Source of the DNA: Erigeron canadensis
Lineage: Eukaryota > Streptophyta > Magnoliopsida > Asterales > Asteraceae
Assembly (NCBI RefSeq): GCF_010389155.1
Contig: NC_057769.1
Coordinates: 16,368,735 to 16,432,734, forward strand
Length of the DNA: 64,000 bases
Direction of reading: 5' to 3'
The notes under the pieces are model-generated. The model did not search any database. It had not been told where the DNA came from and saw nothing but the letters and a program-made list of their open reading frames with translations. The position numbers were made by a program, and so were the translations under genes. Positions 9,381 to 20,245 of this stretch are shown here, one piece after another; positions within the stretch are counted from its first letter, which is position 1, and the number at the start of each line of letters is the position of its first letter.

Positions 9381-11410
9381 ACTTCCACTTTGTTTTTCTC
9401 AAAATTGTTATTTGTGGCCAGTACCAGTTCATCCAGCTTCTCAAAAACTACCTTCTCATTACCAGCAAAAACAAGCATTTCTGACTTCATATTATTTGAA
9501 AGTGAGGATTTAAAGTCATAAACTACCTGTGAAGAAGTCTGGAGGGATCTTTCCAGGTCTGCCACCTTAGTGAAAAGGTCTTGGACCTCGGTTGGAAAAC
9601 TGGTGGAAAGATCACCTGGAGGAGTTAATCTGGTGGCCTGAGATACTGGAGCTTCAACCCTTGTAATGTCTTCATTCTGGTTGACAGTCTCCAGTTCCAC
9701 CAATGGTTCAGAAATTTGTTGAACATTTTGTGGAGAAGGGGGATTTGTTAGAGGTGGTGTTTGTGTTGATGATTCTGGTGGTACTTCACTTTCATTTTGT
9801 ATTGGAGAGGATGGTGGTGGTGAAACTGTTGCATTTAATTCTTCAACAACTGTACTGGTGATATGACTGGGAGATCTTTCAATATTTAAGTCATCATCAC
9901 GAAGGAAATCCATATCTTCATCAAAGTCTTGATCAGAAATGGGAGAGTCCATTTCAAAATCTGGCATTCCTTCTGCCAGTTGTTCATCTACACTTCTATT
10001 CAAATCAATCTGGGCTTCCTGCCTTTCAACATTCACCTGCACATATTCATCCACTTGTTGCTCAACCTGCTCCAGAATCAAAGATCCATCCAGATTCATA
10101 ATGTCACCAGCCGTAGAATGTGGGACTGGAATCACTAGAGGTGAAGCTCCAGTGACACCAGTTCGTGAAAGAGTTGTGTCAGAAATTTGGCTTTCATTGT
10201 TTAGTACAAACACAAACTCTAACAAAGGTTGGGATGACCGTTCATATACTTCACCACTCTCCCTAACAGAAGTTTCGAGAGTGGTTGCTTGCAAGTTCTC
10301 CCTTTCCTGTTGGGAGGAATCTGGATGGTTGGCTTCAGTATTATTGGGAATGACCAAATTTCCCCTTCTTCTAAGTCTTCTGAGACCAGTTCTTGGTCTA
10401 GAGGAGATGGTTGATGGAATAAAAAGAGAAGACTGGTCTGGATTAGGAACCTCTTGAGTTTCTTGAGGAACCATTTCAACAGTTTGTTCATCAGCAGTAT
10501 TTTAATCATCATTTTCAACAACTTCCCTTCTAAAATTATTCAACATAGCTTCAGGAATATCAACCTCCAGATTATGTGACACCAAATGGTTCAGATCACC
10601 TATATACTCAGCCATTGAAAAATGACTCGAACCAATTTCATAGCCCTCACCCAGTTCTCTCTTGAAAATGATAGACAAAAATCTAACAAATGGAACATTT
10701 GCTTTTCTTTTGTGTGTCCTCAGGCTATCAGCTAAATCATTGAACAAAATTTGGGCGAAATCAACCCTTAACCCATACCATAAACAATAAGCTATTAATA
10801 ACTGGGTTTGATTAATCTGATCTAATCCTCCAGACCCACTTCCTAAACATGAATTAATATGAGTAAAGAAGTATCTCCATGAGTCAGACAACCTACTCAG
10901 ATATATAGTACCTTTTCTCTTTAGAGCACCATGCTCATCAACAATATCTGTGTGTCCCATCTCCTGACACACTTGCCTATGATTCACTCCAGTTGGAAGT
11001 TGAAGTGGCAACTCATTCACTAACAACTAATTCAATCCAAGCGCCGTTCTGAATGAATCAACTGTTAAAGTCAGAGGAACGCTTCCTCTCTTCAAAGTAT
11101 AATGGATGGTGGCATCATCACCAGCCTGAAAGTGAGTAGTGAGCCAGAACTCACAGAGATAACCATGATACATTTTGCCAGGATTCATGGTTAGAGCTCC
11201 ATAAAGAGGAGAACTGAGAAAGAATACATTAAGTCGACCAATGAGCGATTGGGGGTCATGAGTTCTGGCCAACTTTGCCATCCAATTATGCATATTGATT
11301 CTCATTTTATCAGTATCAATAATAATGCCAGGGGCTTGTTCAACACGTTCAGGAGGATTGTATGTATTAGTTAAGAGGTTTCTTTCTGTGCTTGCTTGTC
11401 TAGGAGCCAT
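9381..11410 (-). pseudogene. RE2 ORF3, N-terminal half
   Basis: Starts with ATG at 11410 (MAPRQASTERN). The first about 250 residues form one domain also present in RE8 (60655-60005): shared blocks are NWMAKL, FFLSSPLYGALT, PGKMYH, VCxxMGHT(D/E)IVDE and DSWRYFF. It resembles the domain often annotated as putative plant transposon protein. A proline-, serine- and acidic-rich linker follows. Two in-frame stops (TAG 11027, TAA 10502) break a single frame that runs into RE3 at 9380 and continues at 3161. Total ORF3 is about 1240 residues. It has its own TATA box upstream. Confidence 0.75.
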
Positions 11411-12240
11411 TTGGATATTGAAATTGAAATTGAAAGTGAAAGGAATTTAGGGTTTTGAAGAAAATGAAGAATTTATGAAAGAATTGATGATAGGAATTTG
11501 CAGTAAATAAGAAAGAGATTGATGATTGGAATTGAAGGAAGAAGTAAATGAAGGAATTGTAAGATTTTGGGAGTTAACATTTTCGAAGTAAATGTAAAAA
11601 GTGAGAGGATTGGGGTATTTATAGATGAAAGAGAAAATAACCGTTGGATTTCAAAAGGTTATTTTGAATTTATACAAAACAGGTTTTCATCGGCTTTTGA
11701 GATCCGCATTAAATTCATCCATCAACAGTGACGTTTGACAGCCCACAAAACTCATTTTTCAACTTTTTAACTTTCCAAGGTAACAAACCATCATTTTATT
11801 TGAATAATATCTATGCCACGTAGGATAAAGATAGTTTCCCACTAAAAAAAAATGTTGCTTACGTGGCATCACAAAGACCAAGTATTAAAATTGTTATGAC
11901 TGACGAACCATGACTCAATTTAATACATCTGGAGGATGACTAGTCACTCTAGTTTCACTGGTGGATTAGGCCAGTAGAACATGCATTAATGGTATACTGA
12001 AGGGACACTCCAGTAAATACCCTGATTTGACCATTCTGGTAATCCTCAAACACGCACATCAACTAATATAAACAAATGAGAGGGACACATTTACAAAGCA
12101 ACTGAAGTTACTTCAAACATGCACATCAAGTTTTCCAGTATTAATGAGAAGGACACATTTACAAGGTACTAGAAACATTTGTCAGCTAAATTTGTCCAGT
12201 GAGAAAATAAATTAGTAAATTTCCCCTGAAACTTAGACAT
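11411..12240 (-). promoter_or_regulatory. RE2 ORF3 upstream region with TATA box and internal polypurine-like box
   Basis: No gene. On the minus strand a CTATAAATACCCC box lies at about 11612-11624, some 206 bases before the ORF3 ATG. RE8 has the same arrangement. Further upstream are several ACTGG/CCAGT motifs (11935-12240) like those in the RE8 LTR. At 12218-12227 there is a purine box (AGGGGAAATT on the minus strand), a one-base variant of the RE8 polypurine tract. I infer a separate promoter for ORF3. Confidence 0.5.
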
Positions 12241-12282
12241 AAATAAAAAAAATGTGGTCTAAGTCTTTCCCCTTGGAATGGT

Positions 12283-12352
12283 GATCTATAAATCTATCAG
12301 TGCAAAGATAGTATCACAAAGGCGTTCGATAGCTTTACTGGTATAGATTTAT
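12283..12352 (-). other. Hairpin 1 of the ACAAAGGCGTTC family
   Basis: Perfect 10-bp arms ATAAATCTAT (12288-12297) and ATAGATTTAT (12343-12352). Inside them CAGT..AAAG can pair with CTTTACTG, and TATC pairs with GATA around a 12-base loop ACAAAGGCGTTC (12314-12325). Confidence 0.7.
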
Positions 12353-12417
12353 AAATCTGGAATCAAAGAACCCTGTCAGTGTCACAAAGGCGTTCATAAC
12401 AAAGGTTCCAGATTTAT
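12351..12417 (-). other. Hairpin 2 of the ACAAAGGCGTTC family, at the RE2 pol stop
   Basis: Perfect 12-bp arms ATAAATCTGGAA (12351-12362) and TTCCAGATTTAT (12406-12417), with the loop motif CACAAAGGCGTTC at 12383-12395. In the transcript sense (minus) the first arm begins at the pol stop codon, which lies at 12414-12416, so the pol terminator is inside the stem. Confidence 0.72.
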
Positions 12418-14211
12418 GGGTTCAACATTCCCAACTCACCAACAAGATAACGAAAAGTTTTCTCATCCAAAGGTTTAGTAAAAATGTCAGCGAGTTGTTT
12501 GTCAGTTGGGGTGAAATGAATTTCTACGTCACCTTTCATAACATAATCACGAATAAAATGATACCTGAGATCAATGTGCTTGGTTTTGGAGTGCATGACT
12601 GGATTGTTTGAGATAGCAATGGCACTGGTATTATCACAGAAAATTGGAGATTTTGTATACTTAAGACCATAATCAAGCAACGGGTTCTTCATCCAGAGTA
12701 TCTGAGCACAACAACTGGCTGCAGATACATATTCAGCTTCAGCAGTAGAGAGTGAAACTGAAGTTTGCTTCTTACTGGTCCAGCTTACCAGTTTGCCACC
12801 AAGGAAATGACATCCACCAGTAGTGGATTTCCTGTCTATCTTACAACCTGCATGATCTGAACCTGAATAACCCATTAAATCTAAGCCTGAACCTTTGGGA
12901 TACCAAAGGCCCAAACTTGGAACACCTTTAAGGTACTTCAGTATGCGCTTTACAGCAAGCATATGAGATTCTTTTGGGTTAGCCTGATATCTGGCACATA
13001 AACATGTTGCAAACATTATATCTGGTCTACTAGCAGTCAAATACATCAGTGAACCAATCATTCCTCTATAGGTAGTGATGTCCACTGGCTTACCATCAGG
13101 ATCTAAGTTTAAGTTCAGTGGTGCAGAAATTGGAGTTGATTTTGTTTGGGAAGATTTCATATCAAATTTCTTTAATATATCTCTAACATATTTCTCTTGA
13201 TTAATAAAAATACCATCACTAGTTTGTTTAATCTGAAGACCTAAGAAATATATTAATTCACCCATTAAACTCATTTCGTATTCTTTTGACATTATTATTG
13301 AAAATTTCTTGCACATATTTTCATCAGTAGAACCAAATATAATATCATCAACATAAATTTGTACCAGCAGAAGATTACCTTTTTCTCGAAGAATGAATAA
13401 GGTATTGTCAATTGCACCTCTTTTAAAACCATGTGCCAGTAAGTGTTTAGTCAGAGTGTCATACCAGGCCCGTGGGCTTGTCTGAGACCATAAAGTGCTT
13501 TGTCCAGACGATACACCAAGTGAGGATGTTTTTCATTGATAAAGCCTGGTGGTTGCTTGACATAAACTTCTTCTTCAAGTGTTCCATTCAAAAATGCACT
13601 TTTTACATCCATCTGGTAGACTCTGAACTTGTGATGAGCAGCAAATGCTAAAAACATTCTGATAGGTTCGAGTCTGGCCACTGAGCAAATGATTCATCAA
13701 AATTTTCTCCAGATTGAACATACCCCTAGGCACCTAATCTGGCTTTGTTTCTGATCACATGCCCATCTTCATCAACCTAGTTTCTGAAAACCCATCTGGT
13801 GCCAATAGGTCCTTTCTTTCCAGCAGGAAAGGGCACCAGATTCCATACCTTGTTTCTCTCAAACTGGTTAAGTTCTTCTTGCATAGCAATAACCCAGTTA
13901 GGATCTTCCATTGCCTCGTCAATCTTCTTTGGTTCTATCAGTGATAAGAAGCTGACATATAAGCATTGATCACTGGAGGCACTTCTGGTCTGAACCCCTC
14001 TAGTGGGATTACCAATTATCTGATCAATTGGATGAGCTCTTTTCCACTTAGAGTAATGACCAGGATTATGAACAATAACATCAGTGCAAGGATTAGATTG
14101 ATTTCCCTCTGGTGTTGCATCAGGTAGAGGGTCTTGCCAAACAATTTCCACATCTTCATCTGAATCTGTAAGATTACGATTTGCATCATAAAATTCATCA
14201 TTTTGTGGCAT
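12414..14211 (-). pseudogene. RE2 reverse transcriptase and RNase H
   Basis: The copia RT starts with WVIAMQEELNQFERNKVW and GTRWVF, then [13 protein letters not shown] (first catalytic aspartate), LYGLRQA and YVDDIIFG (catalytic pair, about 13340). RNase H follows, with AEAEYVSAASC and DIFTKPLDEKTF, and the pol end GELGMLNP-stop at 12414. There are breaks near 13777, 13682 and 13451 (stops and a frameshift). The last 300 codons (13316-12414) are intact. The stop sits in hairpin 2. Confidence 0.88.
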
Positions 14212-14476
14212 TTCCTGGAGTACTGGAGAGATTCAGAGTTCTGGAGAACTGGTATAGATTCAACTGAAACTGCTACTGGGTGAGTAGTACGAATATCTGA
14301 TCCAATGGTAACTTCAGAGGGTAGTTTGAAGCTTACTGAAGGGTAGAACAAGGTACTCTTGGGTGGTACAACCTTTTGAACAGGGTCCAGATCAGGATGA
14401 CTGGAAACTTCTTCAGATAAATCTTTATTGTAGTTGATAGGATCAAATTTATCGAAGACAATTGGAATTACTGGGG

Positions 14477-15619
14477 TTAAATCAAGATGTAAACTGGACA
14501 TCCAAAAACATGGAAATAGCCAATATTTGGCTTCCTTTTTCTGAGCATTTCATATGCAGTCTTCTTGTGTCTTTTAACATAATTTGATCGGTTCTGGGTG
14601 TGGCAAGCAGTTGCAATTGCCTCAGCCCAATAACTGGTTGGGAGACCAGATTCAGCAAGCATACTCCTGGCCGCTTCTATCAGTGTACGATTCTTTCTTT
14701 CTACAACACCATTTTGTTCTGGCGTACGAGCTGATGAGAAGTTCTGAGAGATGCCAGTATTAGCACAAAATTTCTCCAGAGTTGCATTCTGGAATTCTGT
14801 TTCATTATCACTTCTTAGCTGACACACTTTATGCTTATGTTTGAGTTCAATTTGTTTGATGTGACTGATGATTTCAGCAGCAGCATCACTTTTAGACCTT
14901 CAAAAGATAACCCAAGAGTATCTGGTATATTCATCAACAAATACCAGGGTATATCTTTTACCAGCAAGTGTCTGAACGTTCACTGGACCAAAGAGGTCCA
15001 TATGAAGCATATGAAGAGGTTCAGTTATACTAAAATTTTGCTTGGTCTTCTTAAAACTGGCTCGCTTATGCTTTCCCTTTTCACATCCTGGACATGGCCT
15101 TTCCTTTATGAAGGAAACTAAAGGTATTCCATATGCAAGTTGTTTTCTGGACAACTTGTTAATAATTTTGAAATTTAAATAGGATAACCTTTTGTGCCAT
15201 AACCAGTTTGTGTCTTCATCAGCCTTTGTATAGAAACATTGCTCTGAAGGTGAGCTTTCCATATTCATTACATACACATTCCCTTTTCTGGGAGCAATCA
15301 ATACTACCTTCCAATCTTTGTTAAATACGATGCCCTGAGAGATATTAAACAACACCTGGTAGCCATCATCACATAGTTGGCTCACACTTATTAGGTTATA
15401 TTTCAAACCATTAACATAAGCCACCAGTCTGAACTTGACTTGACCATTATTTAGAACACCATACCCTTCAGTCTTTCCACAACCATCTTTCCCAAAAGTA
15501 ATGGAGGGTCCATCAGAAATGGTGGACTCCTCCAGCAGGGTCTTACATCCGGTTATAGTCCTGCCAGCAGCGTTGTCAAGATACCAAATATACTTCTTTC
15601 GATCGCCCTGCACATCCAC
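14477..15619 (-). pseudogene. RE2 protease and integrase
   Basis: The protease begins near 15590 with WYLDNAAGRTITG. The copia consensus is DSGCSRHMTG, so serine and glycine of the catalytic D-S/T-G have become N-A and the protease should be dead. The pre-integrase zinc region reads LWHKRLSYLN...CPGCEKGKH, with the second histidine replaced by tyrosine. Integrase motifs are LHMDLFGP, RSDNETEF (glycine replaced) and NGVVERKNRTL. There is a stop at 14900 and a frame change before 14827. The frame opens directly after a TGTGCAG site at the gag boundary. Confidence 0.85.
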
Positions 15620-15627
15620 CAGATTAG

Positions 15628-17882
15628 TTAATTAGATTTAGGAACCCATCGACTGATGGGTTCTCTGGATCCAGCCTTGTGGACCCCTATTGGTATCTGG
15701 TCGAGTTCACATTTTTCAACATTGGGTTTATCAAAAATCACTGGGACAGATAGTTCAGAAACCTTTTTCATTTTCTCTCTGGAAGAGACATTTTTATTTT
15801 TCTTGGAAAATGGTTTTGAAATTTGTTTTGGACTAGACGAAGTACCCTCAAAATTGTTCAGTCTTGCATTACAACTTTGAACTTGACGAGCCAGTAGTTG
15901 AAACTGGCATTCCAACCTTAACAAAATTTCATTTTCGGGTGACTCCTTAGCCTTTCTAGATGACTGGACTTTCGGCTTAGGAGGACTGGGATTCTTCTTC
16001 TTAATCTGGGGATTTTTGAAAACAGTCTGTGGCAAAGAATTTTTTACTTTCTTTTTGACTTGAGCAGTCATCTGGGGTACTCCTGTAGTCACCACTTGGA
16101 TATCAGCTGGATTTATACATGCTTTAGGTGTGGTTGGTTCATCATAAATTGTTTCTGGACGGGCCTTCTCTGGCAATTTATCAAGTACAGGAATTAAGGC
16201 AGCAACATGAATGTTTCCATGTTGAAATGCACGTTTTTGTGATGGATATTGATTCACTGCTGCATCATAGGGTTTTTTGGTTTCAAGCCAAGATTTTATG
16301 ACTTGTTTTTCACTTTCTAAAACTCTTTCTAATTCCTCTTTTTCTTGACAAAGTTGTTCAGTTACCAACACCTGGGCTTGAAATGCCAGTTCAATATCTT
16401 GAAGTTCTTTTAGTTTAGATTTTAAAACAAAGTTTTCTGAGGAATCAGTTTCAATACCATTTAAGCTATCAAATCTGACAGTTTCCACAAAATTTAAATA
16501 TGAACTTAGAGCTTCAGCAATATCTAGTTTCAATTATGGATCGGTTTCTTTATCATAATCACTAACCTTCTTGATCACAATGTCTACCCATCTGCCAGAT
16601 GTGACATCATCCTTCACAAGATGCTCTTCATTAGCCAGAGCCATATAACAACAATCTCTTTCCTCCTCTTCATCGACTGATGAGTCATCAGAGGGAATCC
16701 ATTCTTCTTCAGCAACCATGCACTTATTATTATTGTTATTTTCCATTTGTTGTGCCATAAGTGCAATCTAAGCCTTAAGCTTTTTGTATTTATGCTTATA
16801 ATTATCTTCAGGCTTGTTATAAGAAGTTGGTGGACCAGATTGTGAGACATAATGACTGGACTTGCACTCTTTCATGAAATGACCTTTTCTGCCACACTTA
16901 AAGCATGTCAAATTGGTCTTATCAGTGGAAGAACTGGGTGCATTGTGTACAGTGGCTCTATTGGCTCTTGCTTTGAAACGGTTAAATTTTTAGCAATCAT
17001 GGCCATCAGATCATCACTGTCATCTTCGTCACAATCTGGAGAGATGTTATTAGTAACTCCAGACTCCATAGGATCAGACATTATCTTCTTCATTGAGAAT
17101 ACATTCTCTGAAGATAATAACGCTGCACATGGTGGCCCAGAATGACTGGTCATAGCAGCATGGTCTGATGCATGGTTTAAAGCATCTTTTTCAGCCTCAA
17201 TTCTTTGAGCTTGGTTTTCTTCAGTAAATCTAAAAGCACCATACAGAGTCCAAGAGCCCTTAACTGGTTTACAATTGACATGAAATCTGGTATAAGTACC
17301 AGTTAATGATTCATTGGGCAAAGCAAAAAATGACTCATACTTCTTATTTAAAGAAACCTTTCTGGTGCTAACAGTGTCATCACCTCCTTCATACTGGTTA
17401 ACTAATTCATCCCACAATACTTTCGCATTGTGATAAAGAATTAGTGTGGGAATAAGAGTTTCTGGAACAGCCCCGAGGATCATGTTTCTGAGAAGTGTAT
17501 CGTGAGATACAAGTCTCTTCTCCTCTTCAGACCAATGTTCTTCTCTCTTTTCCCTCCCAGTCCTTGAACCACTTGGATCAAGGATTGGATTAATAGGATT
17601 TCTGGGAATATAAGGTCCTTCATTTAAAGTTTTTAACGTATTCCAATCAATACCAGTAACATGAAGTAAAACTCTTGCTTTCCACGTACTAAATTCCTCA
17701 TCAATCCCACTGAATTTGGGACAGGGAGTATTAGAATAATGCACATGCACATGTGGAGAAATAAGAGGAGGAAGAGGTGGTGGATTATTGTTAACATTAC
17801 GAGGTGAAACAGGAGGGTCAATATTAGCATTAGTTTCATTAGAGTCAGATCCAACACCTTGTGTATTTTCTGGGATTGCCAT
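15628..17882 (-). pseudogene. RE2 gag
   Basis: The ATG at 17882 gives MAIPENTQGVGSDSNE. The capsid-like region has LVSHDTLLRNMILGAVPE, VLWDELVNQYEGGDD and ESLTGTYTRFHV, typical of copia gag. A CCHC knuckle CFKCGRKGHFMKEC is encoded at 16864-16905 but in another frame, so there is a frameshift just before it. After it comes a long serine-, lysine- and glutamate-rich tail with an in-frame TAA at 16534, ending ISRWVPKSN-stop at 15628. Pol starts in the -1 frame relative to this tail. Confidence 0.82.
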
Positions 17883-17916
17883 CAGTTAATAGCAGATCTA
17901 GCAATTATTTTAGCGA

Positions 17917-17934
17917 CCTGCTCTAATACCAATT
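17917..17934 (-). other. RE2 primer-binding site
   Basis: On the minus strand AATTGGTATTAGAGCAGG directly follows the LTR. It matches the initiator-Met tRNA primer site of plant copia elements (TGGTATCAGAGC) with one change. Confidence 0.82.
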
Positions 17935-17935
17935 G

Positions 17936-18700
17936 TGAAGTCCCTCACCGATGGTTTAACCCACGAGTGTAAAATACAACAAGTCAAGTATGCACTAGAT
18001 GAGGACTAGTATTTACGTAAATATAAATGCAAGAATATAACTAAGTAAATACATGACTTAAGCAATAAATAAACAAGTTAAATAAAGGTGGAACACGAAA
18101 GTAATTTTCAATGTGTATTTTATTTATTGATGTATAAACAAAATAAAAGGTTGTTGCGGAACCTAGATAATACCAAAGTAAGTATCTAAACAACCTTATA
18201 AATTACAAGTGATCTATACTTGCTAAAAAATCTCCTTGATCGAAATACTTAAAGTTGTGAAGTATAACTGTTTGGATAGAAAGTATTTAGACAAGTTCAC
18301 CAAATTGAAAAAGTAATTTGAAAGAGGAAAATGACTTAGTATTTATAGGCAAAATAATCTCTACAGTGATTATTTTGCCGTACAAATGTGGTTGGGAGCA
18401 TTTAAGGAACTTTGGTATTTTCTTTAAATGCAATACTAAAAGTACAAGGATAAAGTGACATTGATAGTGACTTGTCACCTTTTAGCCAACCACCTTTATA
18501 CGCGTGTAAAACCTTTACAAGGGACAAAAGAGATATTCGGGTAAAAGCGTGTAAAGGCATAAGGTCAATTCCTCGTAATCAGTGTTCAGACTTGTAAAGT
18601 CTAGAACACTGACAAGGACTCCAGTTGTTGATATGGTAAGTCTGCCAGTGGGCTCCGCCACATGTCAGTCTTCTTCTTCAAACTTCAGACTTTGTCTTCA
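17936..18700 (-). repeat. RE2 5' LTR, U3 start missing
   Basis: The sequence aligns with the RE8 LTR (54061-55025, 965 bp) from its 3' end but stops after about 765 bp. The terminal roughly 200 bp of U3 are missing and RE4 RT sequence follows. Confidence 0.82.
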
Positions 18701-19210
18701 ATGGTGAATAAAGAATCCATCTTTCCTTTGATCGACTTGCAGTCCGAGGAAAAATTGAAGTTCCCCCATAGCACTCATTTCAATTTCATTTTTCATGCTC
18801 ATTTCAAACTCTTTGCACATCTTTATATTAGATGAACCAAAAATGATATCATCCACGTAAACTTGTACAATTAGATAATCTCGCTTCTTCCACTTGATAA
18901 ACAATGTGCTGTCTATCGATCCTCTTGTAAATCCATTTGTCAACAAATGTGTCGACAACTTTTCATACCACACTCTGGGTGCTTGATGCAATCCATAAAG
19001 AGCCTTATCCAAACGATATGCTCTTCTTGGATAATTCGGATCTTCAAATCCCGGTGGTTGGTGAACATACACTTCTTCTTTAACTTCACCGTATAAGAAG
19101 GCACTCTTAGCGTCTAACTGATACACCTCTATACCTTTGAAACTTGCATTGGCTAAATATAACCTTATAGCTTCAATCCTAGCAACTGGCGCAAAAGTTT
19201 CGTTATAGTC
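18698..19210 (-). pseudogene. RE4 reverse transcriptase, truncated
   Basis: Continues RT after a stop at about 19211 (TGA where RE5 has the glycine codon GGA in AQREGYDYNETF). The motifs VYQLDAKSAFLYG and [10 protein letters not shown] are intact. The frame ends at the junction with the RE2 LTR, well before the RT thumb and RNase H. Confidence 0.85.
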
Positions 19211-19213
19211 ATA

Positions 19214-20245
19214 TCATTCTCGTTGTGCAAACCCCTTAACGACCAAACATGCTTTATTTCTAGTAACAACCCCTTTGTCATCTCGTTTGCACTTATATAC
19301 CCAACGAGTTCCAATCGGTTCTTTACCTCTAGGCACATTTACTAACTCCCAAACTACAAGTTTTTCAAATTGAGCTAATTCTTCTCGCATATCTTCAACC
19401 CAACATGGATCTTGAAGTGCTGCCTTAACATTCTTAGGTTCTACTTGTGAAATGAAACCAGAATACAAACACTCAGTTATCAATCCAGTGTCTTTCACTT
19501 CACAAAACAAACTAGTCAGATCCTTATTGAACTGATTTCTAGTTCGAACAGGTTCTGTAGCATTACCAAGAATATTTTCAACTGGATGATCCTTATTAAT
19601 TCGATATTGAGGAACCGAATCAACATTCAGACTTTCTCCTAAGTTCGTTTTAATCTGAAACTCAGGAGAGCTAAAATCATCTTCCGATTCTTCAGAAATA
19701 AGATCATCATCAGGCAGTGAAACCTGAACTGTTAGCTTATTCTTGTCCTTACCACTTTCACCAACAACAGTAGTAGACTGAACTTTGGTTGGAGTAGTAT
19801 CGACATTTCGAGTAGGCGGAGATGTAGGAGTATTATCCATGTGATCTCTTAAAATAATCACATCATCAACTGTCTCAGGATCTGAATAAGAATCAAGACC
19901 GCGTAGTGAACTAAACACACTATCGTAATCGAAGTTTTTGCCACTTCCAGAATGAATAGCGGGCTCATGACTGACAATCTTGACATTTGTTCCCAAATCA
20001 ACTTTGTCGGTCTGTTTGATGTAAACCCATCGAATTGATGTTCCCGGTTTATAACCCATGAAAAATCCCTCTTCAACCTTTGGATCAAACTTTGACTGAG
20101 GTAGATACTTCAAGAAAGTACACGGTACACCAAATGGTTCAACATTCTGTAAATTCGGTTTCTTCTTATGTAGAAGCTCATAACATGTATTATTATGACG
20201 CTTAACTACAGTAACCCTATTTATAATATGACAAGCTGTATTCAC
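19214..20245 (-). pseudogene. RE4 integrase C-terminus to RT N-terminus
   Basis: A 343-codon frame from NTACHIINRVTVVKRHN (end of the integrase core) through the GYKPGTSIRW region and the acidic linker to the RT start (PIGTRWVYKCKRDDKG). It is shifted against the upstream integrase frame at about 20243, where the family has MFWAEAVNTACH. Confidence 0.85.

Larger units (their letters stand above)
1222..18700 (-). mobile_element. RE2: Sirevirus-like Ty1-copia element, interrupted by RE3 and RE1
   Basis: Read on the minus strand from right to left: 5' LTR fragment (17936 to about 18700), primer site, gag, protease, integrase, RT-RNase H, a non-coding gap, then a long ORF3 ending near 1459. The 3' LTR is not in the window because RE1 sits in the 3' untranslated region. 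RE3 interrupts ORF3 between 3162 and 9380. The order gag-PR-INT-RT-RH places it in Ty1-copia. The large ORF after pol is the arrangement of the Sirevirus lineage. RE8 is a truncated member of the same family. The 5' LTR is cut near 18700 where RE4 begins. Confidence 0.85.
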
